In this document: in pieces, positions 17,989 through 29,400 of the stretch | How the letters are laid out: every line of letters begins with the position of its first letter | How positions within the stretch are numbered: the stretch's first letter is position 1 | DNA from: Deltaproteobacteria bacterium | GTDB taxonomy: Bacteria; Myxococcota_A; UBA796; GCA-2862545 | DNA length: 64,000 bases | NCBI GenBank assembly: GCA_006226595.1 | Contig: SBGP01000066.1 | Location: forward strand, 124,001 to 188,000 | Direction: 5' to 3' | Program-made: the position numbers and the translations under genes | Notes under the pieces: model-generated | Seen by the model: the letters and a program-made list of their open reading frames with translations, nothing else | Told to the model about the DNA's origin: nothing | The model's database searches: none

Positions 17989-18042
17989 CGAGACGCGGCC
18001 GTCTCGAAGGGGACGCCGACCCCGATGCGACGAGCTTCGTCG
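17989..18042 (-). promoter_or_regulatory. Two further hairpins in the rpmE-prfA spacer
   Basis: The 197-base spacer between rpmE and prfA holds CGAGACG-CGGC-CGTCTCG (17989-18006, perfect 7-base stem, tetraloop) and CGACGA-GCT-TCGTCG (18028-18042, perfect 6-base stem). Both lie upstream of the terminator-like hairpin on the minus strand. Together they make a three-stem leader ahead of prfA. No known riboswitch class was recognised. Confidence 0.45.
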
Positions 18043-18112
18043 CTCCGGTGCTGGGCGTGTCACCGCAAGAACCGCCGAGCGACGCATGTCACCCGGCAGT
18101 GTGCGGTGGGAG

Positions 18113-18370
18113 CTACTGCTCCTCGGGACGCTCGAAGCCGTACTTGCGGTAGAACTTCTCGACGCGACCGGCGGTGTCCATGAGCTTCTGGGTGCCGGTG
18201 TAGAACGGGTGCGACTCGGAGCTGATGTCGATGACGACCAGGGGGTACTCCTGACCCTCGAACTCGGCGGTCTGGTCGGTCTTGACGCAGGAACCGGTCA
18301 CGAACTCGAAGTCGCAGGAGATGTCCCGGAACAGGACCTGGCGGTACTCGGGATGGATGTCGGCCTTCAT
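18113..18370 (-). CDS. rpmE2: 50S ribosomal protein L31, type B
   Basis: 85 residues. Small ribosomal protein of the large subunit that bridges to the small subunit. [19 protein letters not shown] and [29 protein letters not shown] are typical of the longer type B form. Only Cys19 and Cys28 are present, so the four-cysteine zinc site of type A L31 is absent; the type B form is linked elsewhere to zinc limitation, but no Zur box was identified here. The ATG follows AGGAG. It is bounded by a hairpin after rho and a hairpin before prfA, so it is probably transcribed on its own. Confidence 0.95.
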   Translation of the reverse strand: MKADIHPEYRQVLFRDISCDFEFVTGSCVKTDQTAEFEGQEYPLVVIDISSESHPFYTGTQKLMDTAGRVEKFYRKYGFERPEEQ

Positions 18371-18403
18371 GAGGTACTCCTGGCAGCTGCACGCTGGGCG
18401 CCG

Positions 18404-18409
18404 ATGATA
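18404..18409 (-). promoter_or_regulatory. Candidate -10 box for rpmE
   Basis: TATCAT on the minus strand lies 34 bases upstream of the rpmE ATG. The matching -35 is weak, so this is a low-confidence call. It is supported mainly by the terminator-like hairpin just upstream (18482-18503). Confidence 0.3.
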
Positions 18410-18481
18410 GGCGCGGTGTCTGCCGCAAAGTGTGCGCGATGCGCGTGGGATCGCCGTGGTGGTGGGACCGCCACAGGCGAA

Positions 18482-18503
18482 AGCCCCGCCATGAGACGGG
18501 GCT
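18482..18503 (-). terminator. Hairpin downstream of rho
   Basis: On the minus strand AGCCCCG, an 8-base loop and CGGGGCT are followed by TTCGCC, starting 16 bases after the rho stop codon. The stem is strong but the U-run is only three bases counting the last stem base. It probably ends the rho transcript. Confidence 0.5.
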
Positions 18504-18518
18504 GACACAGGTTGCGCC

Positions 18519-19742
18519 CTATTGTCCCGTTGACGCCACGCTGTCAAGGTGGGGCGCGTGAGTGAGCGCGACGACCGCCGCACCGTCCTCGACCGCATCG
18601 CCAGTGAGCGAGCCGCGCCAACGGTTGCGCTCGGCCGTACCCTCGGCGCCGACCAGGCGCTCGCCGCGACGGGTGCCCGAACGGTGCACGTCGAGTGGGG
18701 GACGAATGCCGCGATCCGCGAGCTCGCGGGACAGGGTCGCCTCCCAGTTCACCACGTCACGCAGGTCCTCGAACAGAGCCTGGTCGACGCGGTTGCCCGG
18801 GTCACCGCTGACCACGCCGATCACGGTGAGCGAGCCGCCCTCCTCGAGGGCACGGGCCGCGCCCATGTACCGGCGGATGCGGTGGAGGCAGGCGCCATCG
18901 ACTCCGCCGATGTCACGGCCCGAGCCCGGAAGCTCGGCCATGCACGCGCGGAGCAGGCGGGAGAGGCTGTCGACGATGAGCACGACGTCGTCACCGCGCT
19001 CGACCATGCGGCGGGCGCGCTCGAAGACGATGTCGGCGACCTGGATGTGGTGGCCGGGCTGCTCGTCGAAGGGGGTCGCGATGACCTCGGCGGTGGTGCT
19101 TCGCCGCCACTCCTGGATCTCCTCGGGACGCTCGTCGATGAGGAGGATGGTGACGTCGAGGTCCTCGTCGGTCGTGAGCACGTCGGCCAGGCGGTGCAGG
19201 AGCTCAACGCGACCGGTGCGCGACGGCGCCACGAGGATGCCGCGCTGCCCGAGACCCATGGGGGCCGCCATGTCGAGCGGACGCAGCATCGGGTCCTTGT
19301 CGAGGGGAATGCGGTCGTCCGGGTAGATCGCGGTGAGGTTGTCGAAGCTCGGCGGCTCGATGCCCGGCGGGTCCCCATTCACGGTCTCGACGCGAAGCAG
19401 GGCGGTGTAGCGCTCGCCTTCCTTCGGGGGGCGCACGTGGCCCACGACCGTGTCGCCGGTCTTCAGCTTGAAGCGACGGATCTGGCTCTGGCTGACATAG
19501 ATGTCGCCGGCGCCGGGGAGGTAGTTGTCCTCGGGAGACCGCAGGAAGCCGAAGCCCTCGCCGTGTACTTCGAGCACACCGCGGCCGAGCTCGACGCCAG
19601 TCGCCTTGGCGCGCGCCTTGGCAATCGCGAACACGAGCGCGCTGCGCCGCATGTTCTCGGGTTCCGGAACGCCAGCGTCCTTCGCCACCTTGATGAGGTC
19701 GGCGACGTCTGCGTCCTGAAGGGTGTCGAGTTCGAGGGACAT
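18519..19742 (-). CDS. rho: Rho-family protein with degenerate ATP-binding loop
   Basis: 407 residues (E. coli Rho has 419). The N-terminal RNA-binding domain is well kept: [25 protein letters not shown] with the aromatic residues of the primary RNA site, [33 protein letters not shown]. In the ATPase domain the Walker A loop is APSRTGRV (172-179) where Rho normally has APPKAGKT, so both P-loop lysines and the Thr are replaced. The catalytic-glutamate region DERPEE (203-208), Walker B Asp258 and the arginine-finger region RSGTR (354-358) are kept. Residues 150-407 contain no lysine at all, and the last about 45 residues do not resemble the usual Rho C-terminus. Context (rpmE, prfA, prmC) says rho ortholog; ATPase activity is doubtful. 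Confidence 0.85.
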   Translation of the reverse strand: MSLELDTLQDADVADLIKVAKDAGVPEPENMRRSALVFAIAKARAKATGVELGRGVLEVHGEGFGFLRSPEDNYLPGAGDIYVSQSQIRRFKLKTGDTVVGHVRPPKEGERYTALLRVETVNGDPPGIEPPSFDNLTAIYPDDRIPLDKDPMLRPLDMAAPMGLGQRGILVAPSRTGRVELLHRLADVLTTDEDLDVTILLIDERPEEIQEWRRSTTAEVIATPFDEQPGHHIQVADIVFERARRMVERGDDVVLIVDSLSRLLRACMAELPGSGRDIGGVDGACLHRIRRYMGAARALEEGGSLTVIGVVSGDPGNRVDQALFEDLRDVVNWEATLSRELADRGIRPPLDVHRSGTRRGERLVGAEGTAERNRWRGSLTGDAVEDGAAVVALTHAPHLDSVASTGQ

Positions 19743-19798
19743 GGGATTCCCGGGGAGGGAGGACGGGAACCGTGGGACGGTTCCGCGGGGGCGGCCGC

Positions 19799-19827
19799 AG
19801 TCTGGCGCGGCGGGGTCGGTGTGTCAA
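19799..19827 (-). promoter_or_regulatory. Candidate sigma-70 type promoter for rho
   Basis: On the minus strand a consensus -35 TTGACA (19822-19827), a 17-base spacer and CAGACT (19799-19804) lie 57 bases upstream of the rho ATG. The leader would be about 50 bases. Confidence 0.55.
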
Positions 19828-19894
19828 GGCGCAGCGAACCCACGTGCACCCCACACAATCCTACCCTGAGTCTCCTCGCGGCGAAAGAGCCCGC

Positions 19895-22332
<2,438 letters not shown>

Positions 22333-22365
22333 CGCCGAGCGCGGCGGGCACCGCTCGCACGCGCG

Positions 22366-23211
22366 CTAGTTGTACGAGAAGTACCCGATGGGCATGTTCC
22401 ACGTGAGCTCGCCCGTCGCCTCGTCCCAGGTCAGGTCGTTGCCCGAGGCCCACGCGTACCACCGCGTGATGGTGCCTCCGGTGCCGGTGCCGTCGTCCAC
22501 GGTCGCGAGGAACATCGCGGAGGGGAAGGACGTCGTCGGACCCCGGTAGTCGCTCGCGTAGCCGAGGGCTTCGGGGAAGTACCAGACGCCGTAGTAGTTG
22601 CCCGCGCCCGCGTTGGTGAAGTTGTACCAGCTGTCGCACTCGGGACCGCTGTGCGAGATGTGCGTGGATGGGCCCACCGCGAGGGCCCAGTCACAGTCGG
22701 GGCACGCGACCGACGGGCTGCCCGTGGACAGCTGCTGGTACTCGGCGCGGCACAGGCGGTCGCCGATCTCGTACCGACCGGCGTCGTTGTCGAGGACCGT
22801 GTCGGTCATCCACATCTTGCCGGCGTAGGCGAGACGATCTTCGGTGGCGATGCCCTGGCCGGACAGCTCCCACACCATGGCGCCCTGGCAGTTCGCGGCG
22901 TCGGCGCAGTCCTCGTCGTCGCAGTCCACCTGCTCGTCGAGGTCGTCGTCGATGCCGTTGCTGCACTGGTCGTCGGTCTCGGTGAGGCACACGGCGGCCA
23001 GGAAGCAGTCGGCGTCGCGGCAGTCGACGACACCGTCGCCATCGTTGTCCACACCGTCGAAGCAGTCCTCGGCGCCGGTCACGCCGATGCAGTCACCGTC
23101 GGCGCCGTCGATGAGGTCGTCGCCGTCGTTGTCCACTCCGTCGCCGCAGATCTCGAGCGGGCTGGGACATCCAGCCAGTCCCATCAGGGTGAGCATGAGC
23201 AGGGTTCGCAT
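22366..23211 (-). CDS. Lipoprotein with repeated Asp/Asn-rich metal-binding-like motifs
   Basis: 281 residues. Signal peptide MRTLLMLTLMGLAGC with a good lipobox. Three or more cysteine-framed acidic repeats follow: CGDGVDNDGDDLIDGADGDC, CFDGVDNDGDGVVDCRDADC and CSNGIDDDLDEQVDCDDEDC. This NDGDG pattern occurs in many myxobacterial secreted proteins and resembles calcium-binding thrombospondin-3 or MopE-like repeats. The C-terminal about 170 residues (from AMVWELSGQG) form a separate Trp/Tyr-rich domain with paired cysteines that I do not recognise. The ATG at 23211 follows GGGAG. Convergent with the SCP2 gene, divergent from the sulfatase gene. Confidence 0.85.
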   Translation of the reverse strand: MRTLLMLTLMGLAGCPSPLEICGDGVDNDGDDLIDGADGDCIGVTGAEDCFDGVDNDGDGVVDCRDADCFLAAVCLTETDDQCSNGIDDDLDEQVDCDDEDCADAANCQGAMVWELSGQGIATEDRLAYAGKMWMTDTVLDNDAGRYEIGDRLCRAEYQQLSTGSPSVACPDCDWALAVGPSTHISHSGPECDSWYNFTNAGAGNYYGVWYFPEALGYASDYRGPTTSFPSAMFLATVDDGTGTGGTITRWYAWASGNDLTWDEATGELTWNMPIGYFSYN

Positions 23212-23311
23212 GGGGCTCCCGGGGCCGCGCCGTCGCACTAGGATGACCCGTTTGTCCGCCATGCGCATCCATCGTTTCGTCGCGACCTGTCCCGGCGGAT
23301 AGGACTGCGAG

Positions 23312-25501
23312 GTGAGAATCGCTTCCTGCCTGCTGCTGCTCGCTGGCTGCGCGGCACCGCCGGCGCCGCCGCCGCCTCCGCCGCGACCCAACGTGGTGCT
23401 CGTCACCATGGACACGGTCCGCGCTGACCGCATGGGTGCCTACGGCTACGCGGCCGCCGAGACGCCGGCCTTCGATGGGCTCGCCGCGCGGGGGCTTCGC
23501 TTCGAGCGCGCGTACAGCCCATACCCGCTCACGATTCCGTCGCACTCCTCCATCCACACCGGCCTCTACCCGCCCGAACACGGGGTGCGGGACAACGGCG
23601 ATCACGTGCTCGAGGCCGGGTACGAGACGCTGGCGGAGCGCCTGAAGGTCGCCGGCTACGCTACCGGGGCCGCGGTGTCCGCGTTCGTGACCTCGCGTCA
23701 GTGGGGCTTCGACCAGGGCTTCGACTACTACAGCGACAACGTGCCGCGGGTCAGCGACTTCTGGCACGCCTCGCGACGTGGCGAGGAGGTCGTCGACGAT
23801 GCGCTCGCCTGGTACGCGGCGCAGGACCCGGATCAGCCCGTGTTCCTATGGGTGCACCTGTACGACGCGCACCTGCCGCTCGAGCCGCCCGAGCCCTTCG
23901 CGACGCGACACGCGGAGCGGCCGTACGACGGGGAGATCGCGTACGTCGATGCCCAGCTCGCGCGCCTCGTGGCTGCGTTTCCGGAGGAGGACACGCTGTT
24001 CGTCGTCACCGCCGACCACGGCGAGTCCAACGGCGAGCACGGCGAGCGCGACCATGGCCTGTACGTGTACGACGCGACTCAGCGCGTGCCGCTGGTCATT
24101 GCTGGCCCCGGTGTCGACGCGCGCGTGCGCAGCGAGGCCGTGTCGCTGGTCGACATCGTGCCCACGGTGCTCGCGGCTCTGGCGCTGCCCGCCGACCCGG
24201 CCCTCTCTGGGGTTGCCTTGCCCTCGGAGGCTCCGCGGTCGATCTACATGGAGTCGTGGCAGCTCGCGAACCGCTTCGGCATCGCGCCGCACCTCGGTGT
24301 GGTCGTCGGGGAGCACAAGCTGATCGGCACGCCACGGGCCGAGCTCTACGCGCCGGTCTCGGACCCGGGCGAGGTCCAGGATCTGGCTTCCGTGGAGGCC
24401 GAGACCGCGGCGCGCCTGCGTGACGCACTCGAGGCCTTCGGCTTCGAGCCGCCGAGCGTGGCCCGTGATGCCCTCGCGCCCGAGACGGCCGAAGAGCTCG
24501 CCGCGCTGGGCTACGTCGCAGGTACCCGCCCCGACACGCCGGTCGGCGAGCTGCCCGATCCCAAGGACCGCCGCGATCTGCTCGACGGACTGCACGCCAC
24601 GAACCTGCGGACGACGAAGAGCGTGGACGAGGCGATTGCCAAGCTCGAACCGCTCGTCACGCAGTACCCGACCGTGCCGGAGACCCGGCTGCGGCTCGCG
24701 CAGTTCTACATGCGCAAGGGAGACGCCAAGGCGGCGGAGGCGCTGATCAGCGAGGGCCTCGCGCTCGATGCGGGCAGCGCGCTGCGCATGGCGCTGGTCG
24801 GCCCGCTGCTCAAGCAGGGGCGGCTTCCCGAGGCCGTGGAGCTGCTGCTCGGTCTCCGCGAGGACTACGACTACTCTCCGCGCTTCCGCGTGCAGCTCCT
24901 CACCTCGCTGATCGCTTCGGGGCGCGGCGAGGAGATGGTCGCGATCGCCGGCGAGTACCTCGAGGCCTATCCCCGGGACCTCGAAGTGCCGGGTGTGCTC
25001 GGCGTGTACTTTGCGCGTACCGGCGCGGAGGCGCGGGCGTGGCCACTGCTCGAGCGCGCGGCACAGGGTGAGAAGCCACCGCCGGACGTGGCCTTCGCGC
25101 TCGGCATGCGAGCGCTGGCGATGGAGCAGCCCGGGCCGGCCCAGGAACTGATGGCCCGAGAGGTCGCCCACCATCCGCTGAACGTGCGGGCCCGGCGCGT
25201 GCTCGCCCGCATGGCTCGCGATGCCTCGGACTGGGAGGGCTGGGCGGAACACACCCGCTTCCTTGTGCGCCAGGAAAGCGCGGATGCCCTGGTATGGCTG
25301 GACCATGCCCAGGCCCTGTTCAACCTCAAGCGGTACGAGGAGGCGCGGACCGCACTCGATCGTGCCCTCGTACTCGGTCCGGAGGTGCCCGAGATCGTGC
25401 TACTCGACGCCAACCTCCTCGCCAAGGAGGGCAAGCGAGAGCAGGGGCTGGCGCGCTTCGAAGAGGCCCAGCGGCTGCAGAAGGCGAGGAGCGCGCCGTG
25501 A
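23312..25501 (+). CDS. Sulfatase/alkaline-phosphatase-fold lipoprotein with C-terminal TPR repeats
   Basis: 729 residues. Signal peptide and lipobox MRIASCLLLLAGC, then a Pro-rich linker. The catalytic domain (about 26-370) has the sulfatase-fold metal motifs NVVLVTMDTVRADRMGAYG (Asp34) and VTADHGESNGEHG (about residue 234). The nucleophile motif reads YPLTIPSHSSIHTGLYP, with Thr74 where formylglycine sulfatases carry Cys or Ser (C/S-x-P-x-R). That favours a phosphate- or phosphoglycerol-type hydrolase/transferase over a true sulfatase. Residues about 420-729 are TPR helices (ALISEGLALDAGSALRMALV, ARTALDRALVLGPEVPEI). The GTG start lacks a strong ribosome site. It overlaps the next gene by four bases. 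Confidence 0.85.
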   Translation: MRIASCLLLLAGCAAPPAPPPPPPRPNVVLVTMDTVRADRMGAYGYAAAETPAFDGLAARGLRFERAYSPYPLTIPSHSSIHTGLYPPEHGVRDNGDHVLEAGYETLAERLKVAGYATGAAVSAFVTSRQWGFDQGFDYYSDNVPRVSDFWHASRRGEEVVDDALAWYAAQDPDQPVFLWVHLYDAHLPLEPPEPFATRHAERPYDGEIAYVDAQLARLVAAFPEEDTLFVVTADHGESNGEHGERDHGLYVYDATQRVPLVIAGPGVDARVRSEAVSLVDIVPTVLAALALPADPALSGVALPSEAPRSIYMESWQLANRFGIAPHLGVVVGEHKLIGTPRAELYAPVSDPGEVQDLASVEAETAARLRDALEAFGFEPPSVARDALAPETAEELAALGYVAGTRPDTPVGELPDPKDRRDLLDGLHATNLRTTKSVDEAIAKLEPLVTQYPTVPETRLRLAQFYMRKGDAKAAEALISEGLALDAGSALRMALVGPLLKQGRLPEAVELLLGLREDYDYSPRFRVQLLTSLIASGRGEEMVAIAGEYLEAYPRDLEVPGVLGVYFARTGAEARAWPLLERAAQGEKPPPDVAFALGMRALAMEQPGPAQELMAREVAHHPLNVRARRVLARMARDASDWEGWAEHTRFLVRQESADALVWLDHAQALFNLKRYEEARTALDRALVLGPEVPEIVLLDANLLAKEGKREQGLARFEEAQRLQKARSAP

Positions 25502-26472
25502 TCGCGCTGTGGTTGGGCGTCGCCCTCGCTGGGCCCCCGGGGCCTGACGCGATGCTGCGCGCTGGGCAGTACCGACTCGTCGCCGCAGGGGCGACCCAGA
25601 TCCTCGACGAGCGGCCGGACGATCTCCAGGCCAAGTCCTGGCTCGCGCAGGCTCAGGCGGGTCTCGAGCGCTGTGCGTCGGTCGAGCGTCTGGTGGCCGA
25701 GCTTCGCCCGACGGTCCAGTGGTCCCCCGGACTCGCGGTGGCGGAGGGGCGCTGCGCTGCCCTTCGCGGAGAGTGGTCGCTCGCCGAGGCCGCCTTCGAG
25801 GAGGCGGTCCGCATGGACCCGGACCATGTGCGCGGCTGGGTGGGCCTCGGGGAGGCGGCGGCCGCCAGGGGCGATTCGGAGGCGCTCGCTCGGGCCCTCG
25901 AGGGCCTCGAGGCCCAGCAGGTCGCGCCGCACGCGGAGCGCATGCTGCGTGCGTCGATTGCCCAGGAGTACGCGCTGGATCCGATGCTCGAGCTCGTGCT
26001 CTTCGACCGGGAGCTCGACTGGCAGCGGCATCGGCCAACCGCGACCTCCAGCCTCGCGCTGGTCGACGGTCTCGAGTGGCTGCGGGTGGGCGATCCGGAG
26101 CGTGCCTACGAGCGATTCGCCTCGGCGATGTCGGCGCAGTACGCGGCCCCGGAGCTCGGAGCCTGGCTGGGGGAGGCGGCGCGGCGCCTCGGCTGGGACG
26201 AGCGTGTGGACGCCATCTTCGAAGAGGGACGCCTGGCGCGCACGCCGCGGGTCGACGTGCGCCTGCTCCGAGCGCGGTGGCTGATCGATCGCGGCGAGCT
26301 CGACGAGGCACGGGTCGTGCTCGAGGAGACCGAGGGTCTGCGGGCGCCACTGTGGGTGGGCACCCGGTGGTACCTCGCGCGCGCCGCGGGCGAGTCGACC
26401 CAGGTCTGGGAGCAGGCATGGCGCGAGCAGCCGCCCGGCTACGGCTCCCTCGCGGACCTCGTCCCGCTGTAG
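25498..26472 (+). CDS. Exported TPR-like protein
   Basis: 324 residues from a GTG start at 25498 that overlaps the sulfatase-fold gene stop (GTGA). The start is chosen for this coupling and because it creates a signal-peptide-like beginning (MIALWLGVALAGPPGPDAM). The rest is Ala/Glu/Arg-rich helical repeats such as WSLAEAAFEEAVRMDPDHVRGWVGLGEAAAARGD, typical TPR units. No enzyme motif. Translational coupling suggests it works with the sulfatase-fold TPR lipoprotein. It ends 11 bases before the NRPS gene, which may belong to the same transcript. Confidence 0.8.
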   Translation: MIALWLGVALAGPPGPDAMLRAGQYRLVAAGATQILDERPDDLQAKSWLAQAQAGLERCASVERLVAELRPTVQWSPGLAVAEGRCAALRGEWSLAEAAFEEAVRMDPDHVRGWVGLGEAAAARGDSEALARALEGLEAQQVAPHAERMLRASIAQEYALDPMLELVLFDRELDWQRHRPTATSSLALVDGLEWLRVGDPERAYERFASAMSAQYAAPELGAWLGEAARRLGWDERVDAIFEEGRLARTPRVDVRLLRARWLIDRGELDEARVVLEETEGLRAPLWVGTRWYLARAAGESTQVWEQAWREQPPGYGSLADLVPL

Positions 26473-26483
26473 GCTGACGCGCG

Positions 26484-29400
26484 ATGTCCCACGACCCTCC
26501 GGCCAGCGCGACGAGCGAGCCGAGCCCCTCGGGCTCGTTTCGGGCCAGCTCGCACCAGCAGCGGCTGTGGACCGAGTATCTGCGGCACCCGGACCACACG
26601 GCGTACAAGGTGGTGGTCGTGCATCGCGTCGAGGGGGATCTCGATGTGGCGCGCCTCCACGCGGCCCTGCAGGCCGTCGCCGACCACCACGAAGGTCTCC
26701 GTTCGCTGCATCGACGCGGTCCGGACGGCGCCCTGTGGCTCGACCCCCAGCCGCGACTCGAGGTCCCGTGCACGCGCGAGTCCGAGGTCGACGATCCGGT
26801 CGCGTTCACGCGGAGGGTGCAGGCGCTGCCGCTGTCGCTCGAGCACGGGTCGGCACTGCGCCTCGGCGTCGCAGGTCATGCTGGAGACCATCTCGTCGTG
26901 CTCGTGCTGCACCACCTCGTGTTCGACGGCGCCTGCCTGCCGCTGCTGTACGAGCAGTGGTCGCAGGCCTTCCGTGGTGAGTCGCTCGCGCCCTCGGCGT
27001 CGCTGCGGCAGTGGCTGGGGGAACAACCCACCCCACGCGCCGACCAGGTGGCGGTGCTCGCGGACGCACTCGCGGATGTGGAGCTGGGGCGCACGGTGGA
27101 AGGCCCCGTCGACGAGCGGACCTCGGAGCAGCACGTCGTCGAGGTCTCGCTGGCGTCGTCGGTGACCGAGCGGCTCGCTCTCGCCGCCCGCGCGCTCGGA
27201 GCGACCCGGTTCGAGCTGCTCTCCGCCGCGTGGCTCGCGGTCCTGCGGCGCTATACCGGCGAGTCCAGCGTGCTCAGCACCTACGCGGTGCGACGGGCCC
27301 CGCCCGAGTTGATGGCGTTCCTCGTTGACAACCCCGTGGTCTGCGGTCGGTTCTCACCCGAGTCGACCCTCGCGGACCTCGTGGGACAAGTCCATGCGCA
27401 GCGACAGGCCGACGACCCGACGGTGGGACTCGCCGACCTGATGCAGGAGCTTCGTGCGCGCCGGCAGCTGGCGCCCGGCGCCGACCTCGCACGCGTCTCG
27501 TTCTCCCAGGTCCACCTTCGGCGCGTGCCATGGGAGCTCTCCGGTCTCGCGGTGGCGCCCATCGAGCCGCCTCCGGCCGAGGCCATGTGGGACCTGTTGC
27601 TCGAGTACGACGAGGTCGACGGCCTGCGCTTTCGGCTGAGCGCGCGTGCGGCGCGCTACCCCCGCGCTTGGGTGGAGCAGCTGGGTCGGCACTGGGCCAC
27701 CATGGTGGGTGCGCTGGTCGACGAGCCCGGTCAGCGCGTGGACGCGGTGCAGCTGCTCTCACGCGAGGAGCGGCGGCGGGTGCTCGTCGCCCCGAACCAG
27801 ACGCGAACGCCGTATCCGCGGGACGCCACGGTCGCGGATCTGCTCGAAGCCGCGCTGCGGGACTTCAGCGCGTCGATCGCGGTGGTGGAGGGCGACGCCC
27901 GCTTCACCTACGCACAGCTCTCCGAGGCCGCCTGCGCGCTGGCCCGCGCGCTGCGCTCGGCCTTGGGAGATGCGCATCGTCCGGGACTGCCGGTCGCCTT
28001 GCGCTGTGAGCCGGGGTGGCCCTCCGTGGTCGCCATGTGCGGCGTCGTGCTCGCGGACTGCGCCTACCTGCCGCTGTCGGCGACCGATCCGGCGGCGCGG
28101 CATGCCGCGCTGCTCGACCATGCCGAGGCGGTGGTGTGCTCACCCGGGCTCGCGCTCGACACCGCGCTGCCGTGCGTCTCGCTCGGGGCAGGGGAGGCAG
28201 GACCCTGGCCTCGGCGGCGGAGCGGCCCGCTCGACCCGGTGTACCGGATGACGACGTCGGGGTCGACGGGCACGCCGAAGGCAACGGAGGTCCCGCATCG
28301 CGGGGTCGTGCGGCTGCTGTTCGGCGCCGACGGCTGGTGCCAGCTCGGCCCGGAGGACCGCGTGCTGCAGGCGGCGGACCTCGCGTTCGATGCGGCGACC
28401 TTCGAGGTCTGGGGCGCGCTGTTGCACGGCGGCACGCTGGTGTGCGCGGCGCGTGAGCAGCTGCTCGAGCCCGTGGCGTTCGCTCGCCTGCTCGAGGAGC
28501 ACCGCATCTCCGCGATGTTCCTCACCTCCGGGCTGTTCCATCGCCACGCGGCCGCGGACCCTGCGATGTTCGGGGGGCTTCGCGTGCTGATCGTGGGGGG
28601 CGACGTGGTCGACCCCGATCTCGCCGGGCGTGTGCTCGCGGCGGGAGGCCCGACGATGCTCGACGGCTATGGCCCGACCGAGAATACGACCTTCTCGGCC
28701 GTCGGGCGGGTCGTGCGCGGCGAGGCACCGATTCCCATCGGACCTCCCATTGCGAACAGCACCGCGTACGTCCTCGACGCCGGGGGCCAGCCCACGCCTC
28801 CGGGGGTCGCCGGAGAGCTGTTCGTCGGCGGAGATGGCGTGGCGATCGGCTATGCCGGGGATGCGGAGCGCACCGCGGAGCGCTTCGGGCGGGACCCGTT
28901 CCTCGCCGAAGTGTGGCCAGGCAGCGAGCCCGGGCGCATGTACCGCACCGGCGACAGGGCGCGGTGGCTCGACGATGGTCGCCTGTTGTTCCTCGGTCGC
29001 GTGGATGACCAGGTGAAGATCCGCGGCTTCCGCATCGAGCCCGGTGAGGTCGAGGCGCGTCTGCGCGCGCATCCCCAGGTCGCCGATGGGGTGGTCGTCG
29101 TGCAGCGGGCGCCTGCGGTCCGACTCGTCGCCTGGTACGTCGGGGAGGTCACGGCCGAGGACCTTCGGGCCTGGCTCGCCGCGGGGCTGCCCGAGGCGGC
29201 GGTTCCGGCGCACCTGTTCGCCGTCGGGGCGCTGCCCACGACCCGGACCGGCAAGGTGGACCGCCGCGCCCTGGCCGCGCGCGACCTTCCCGCTGCCTCG
29301 CCCGAGCCGGACGACGGGCGAGACCCGGCGTCGGCGGCCTTGGCGGGTCTGTGGTGCGACGTGCTCGGGACGACCGAGCTTCACGGAGACCCGAGCTTCT

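Noticed and set aside
18520-18680. Possible frameshift explaining the odd C-terminus of Rho
   Set aside because: Both other minus-strand frames were read over this stretch; neither gives a Rho-like C-terminal helix, and the P-loop change lies far upstream in the correct frame.
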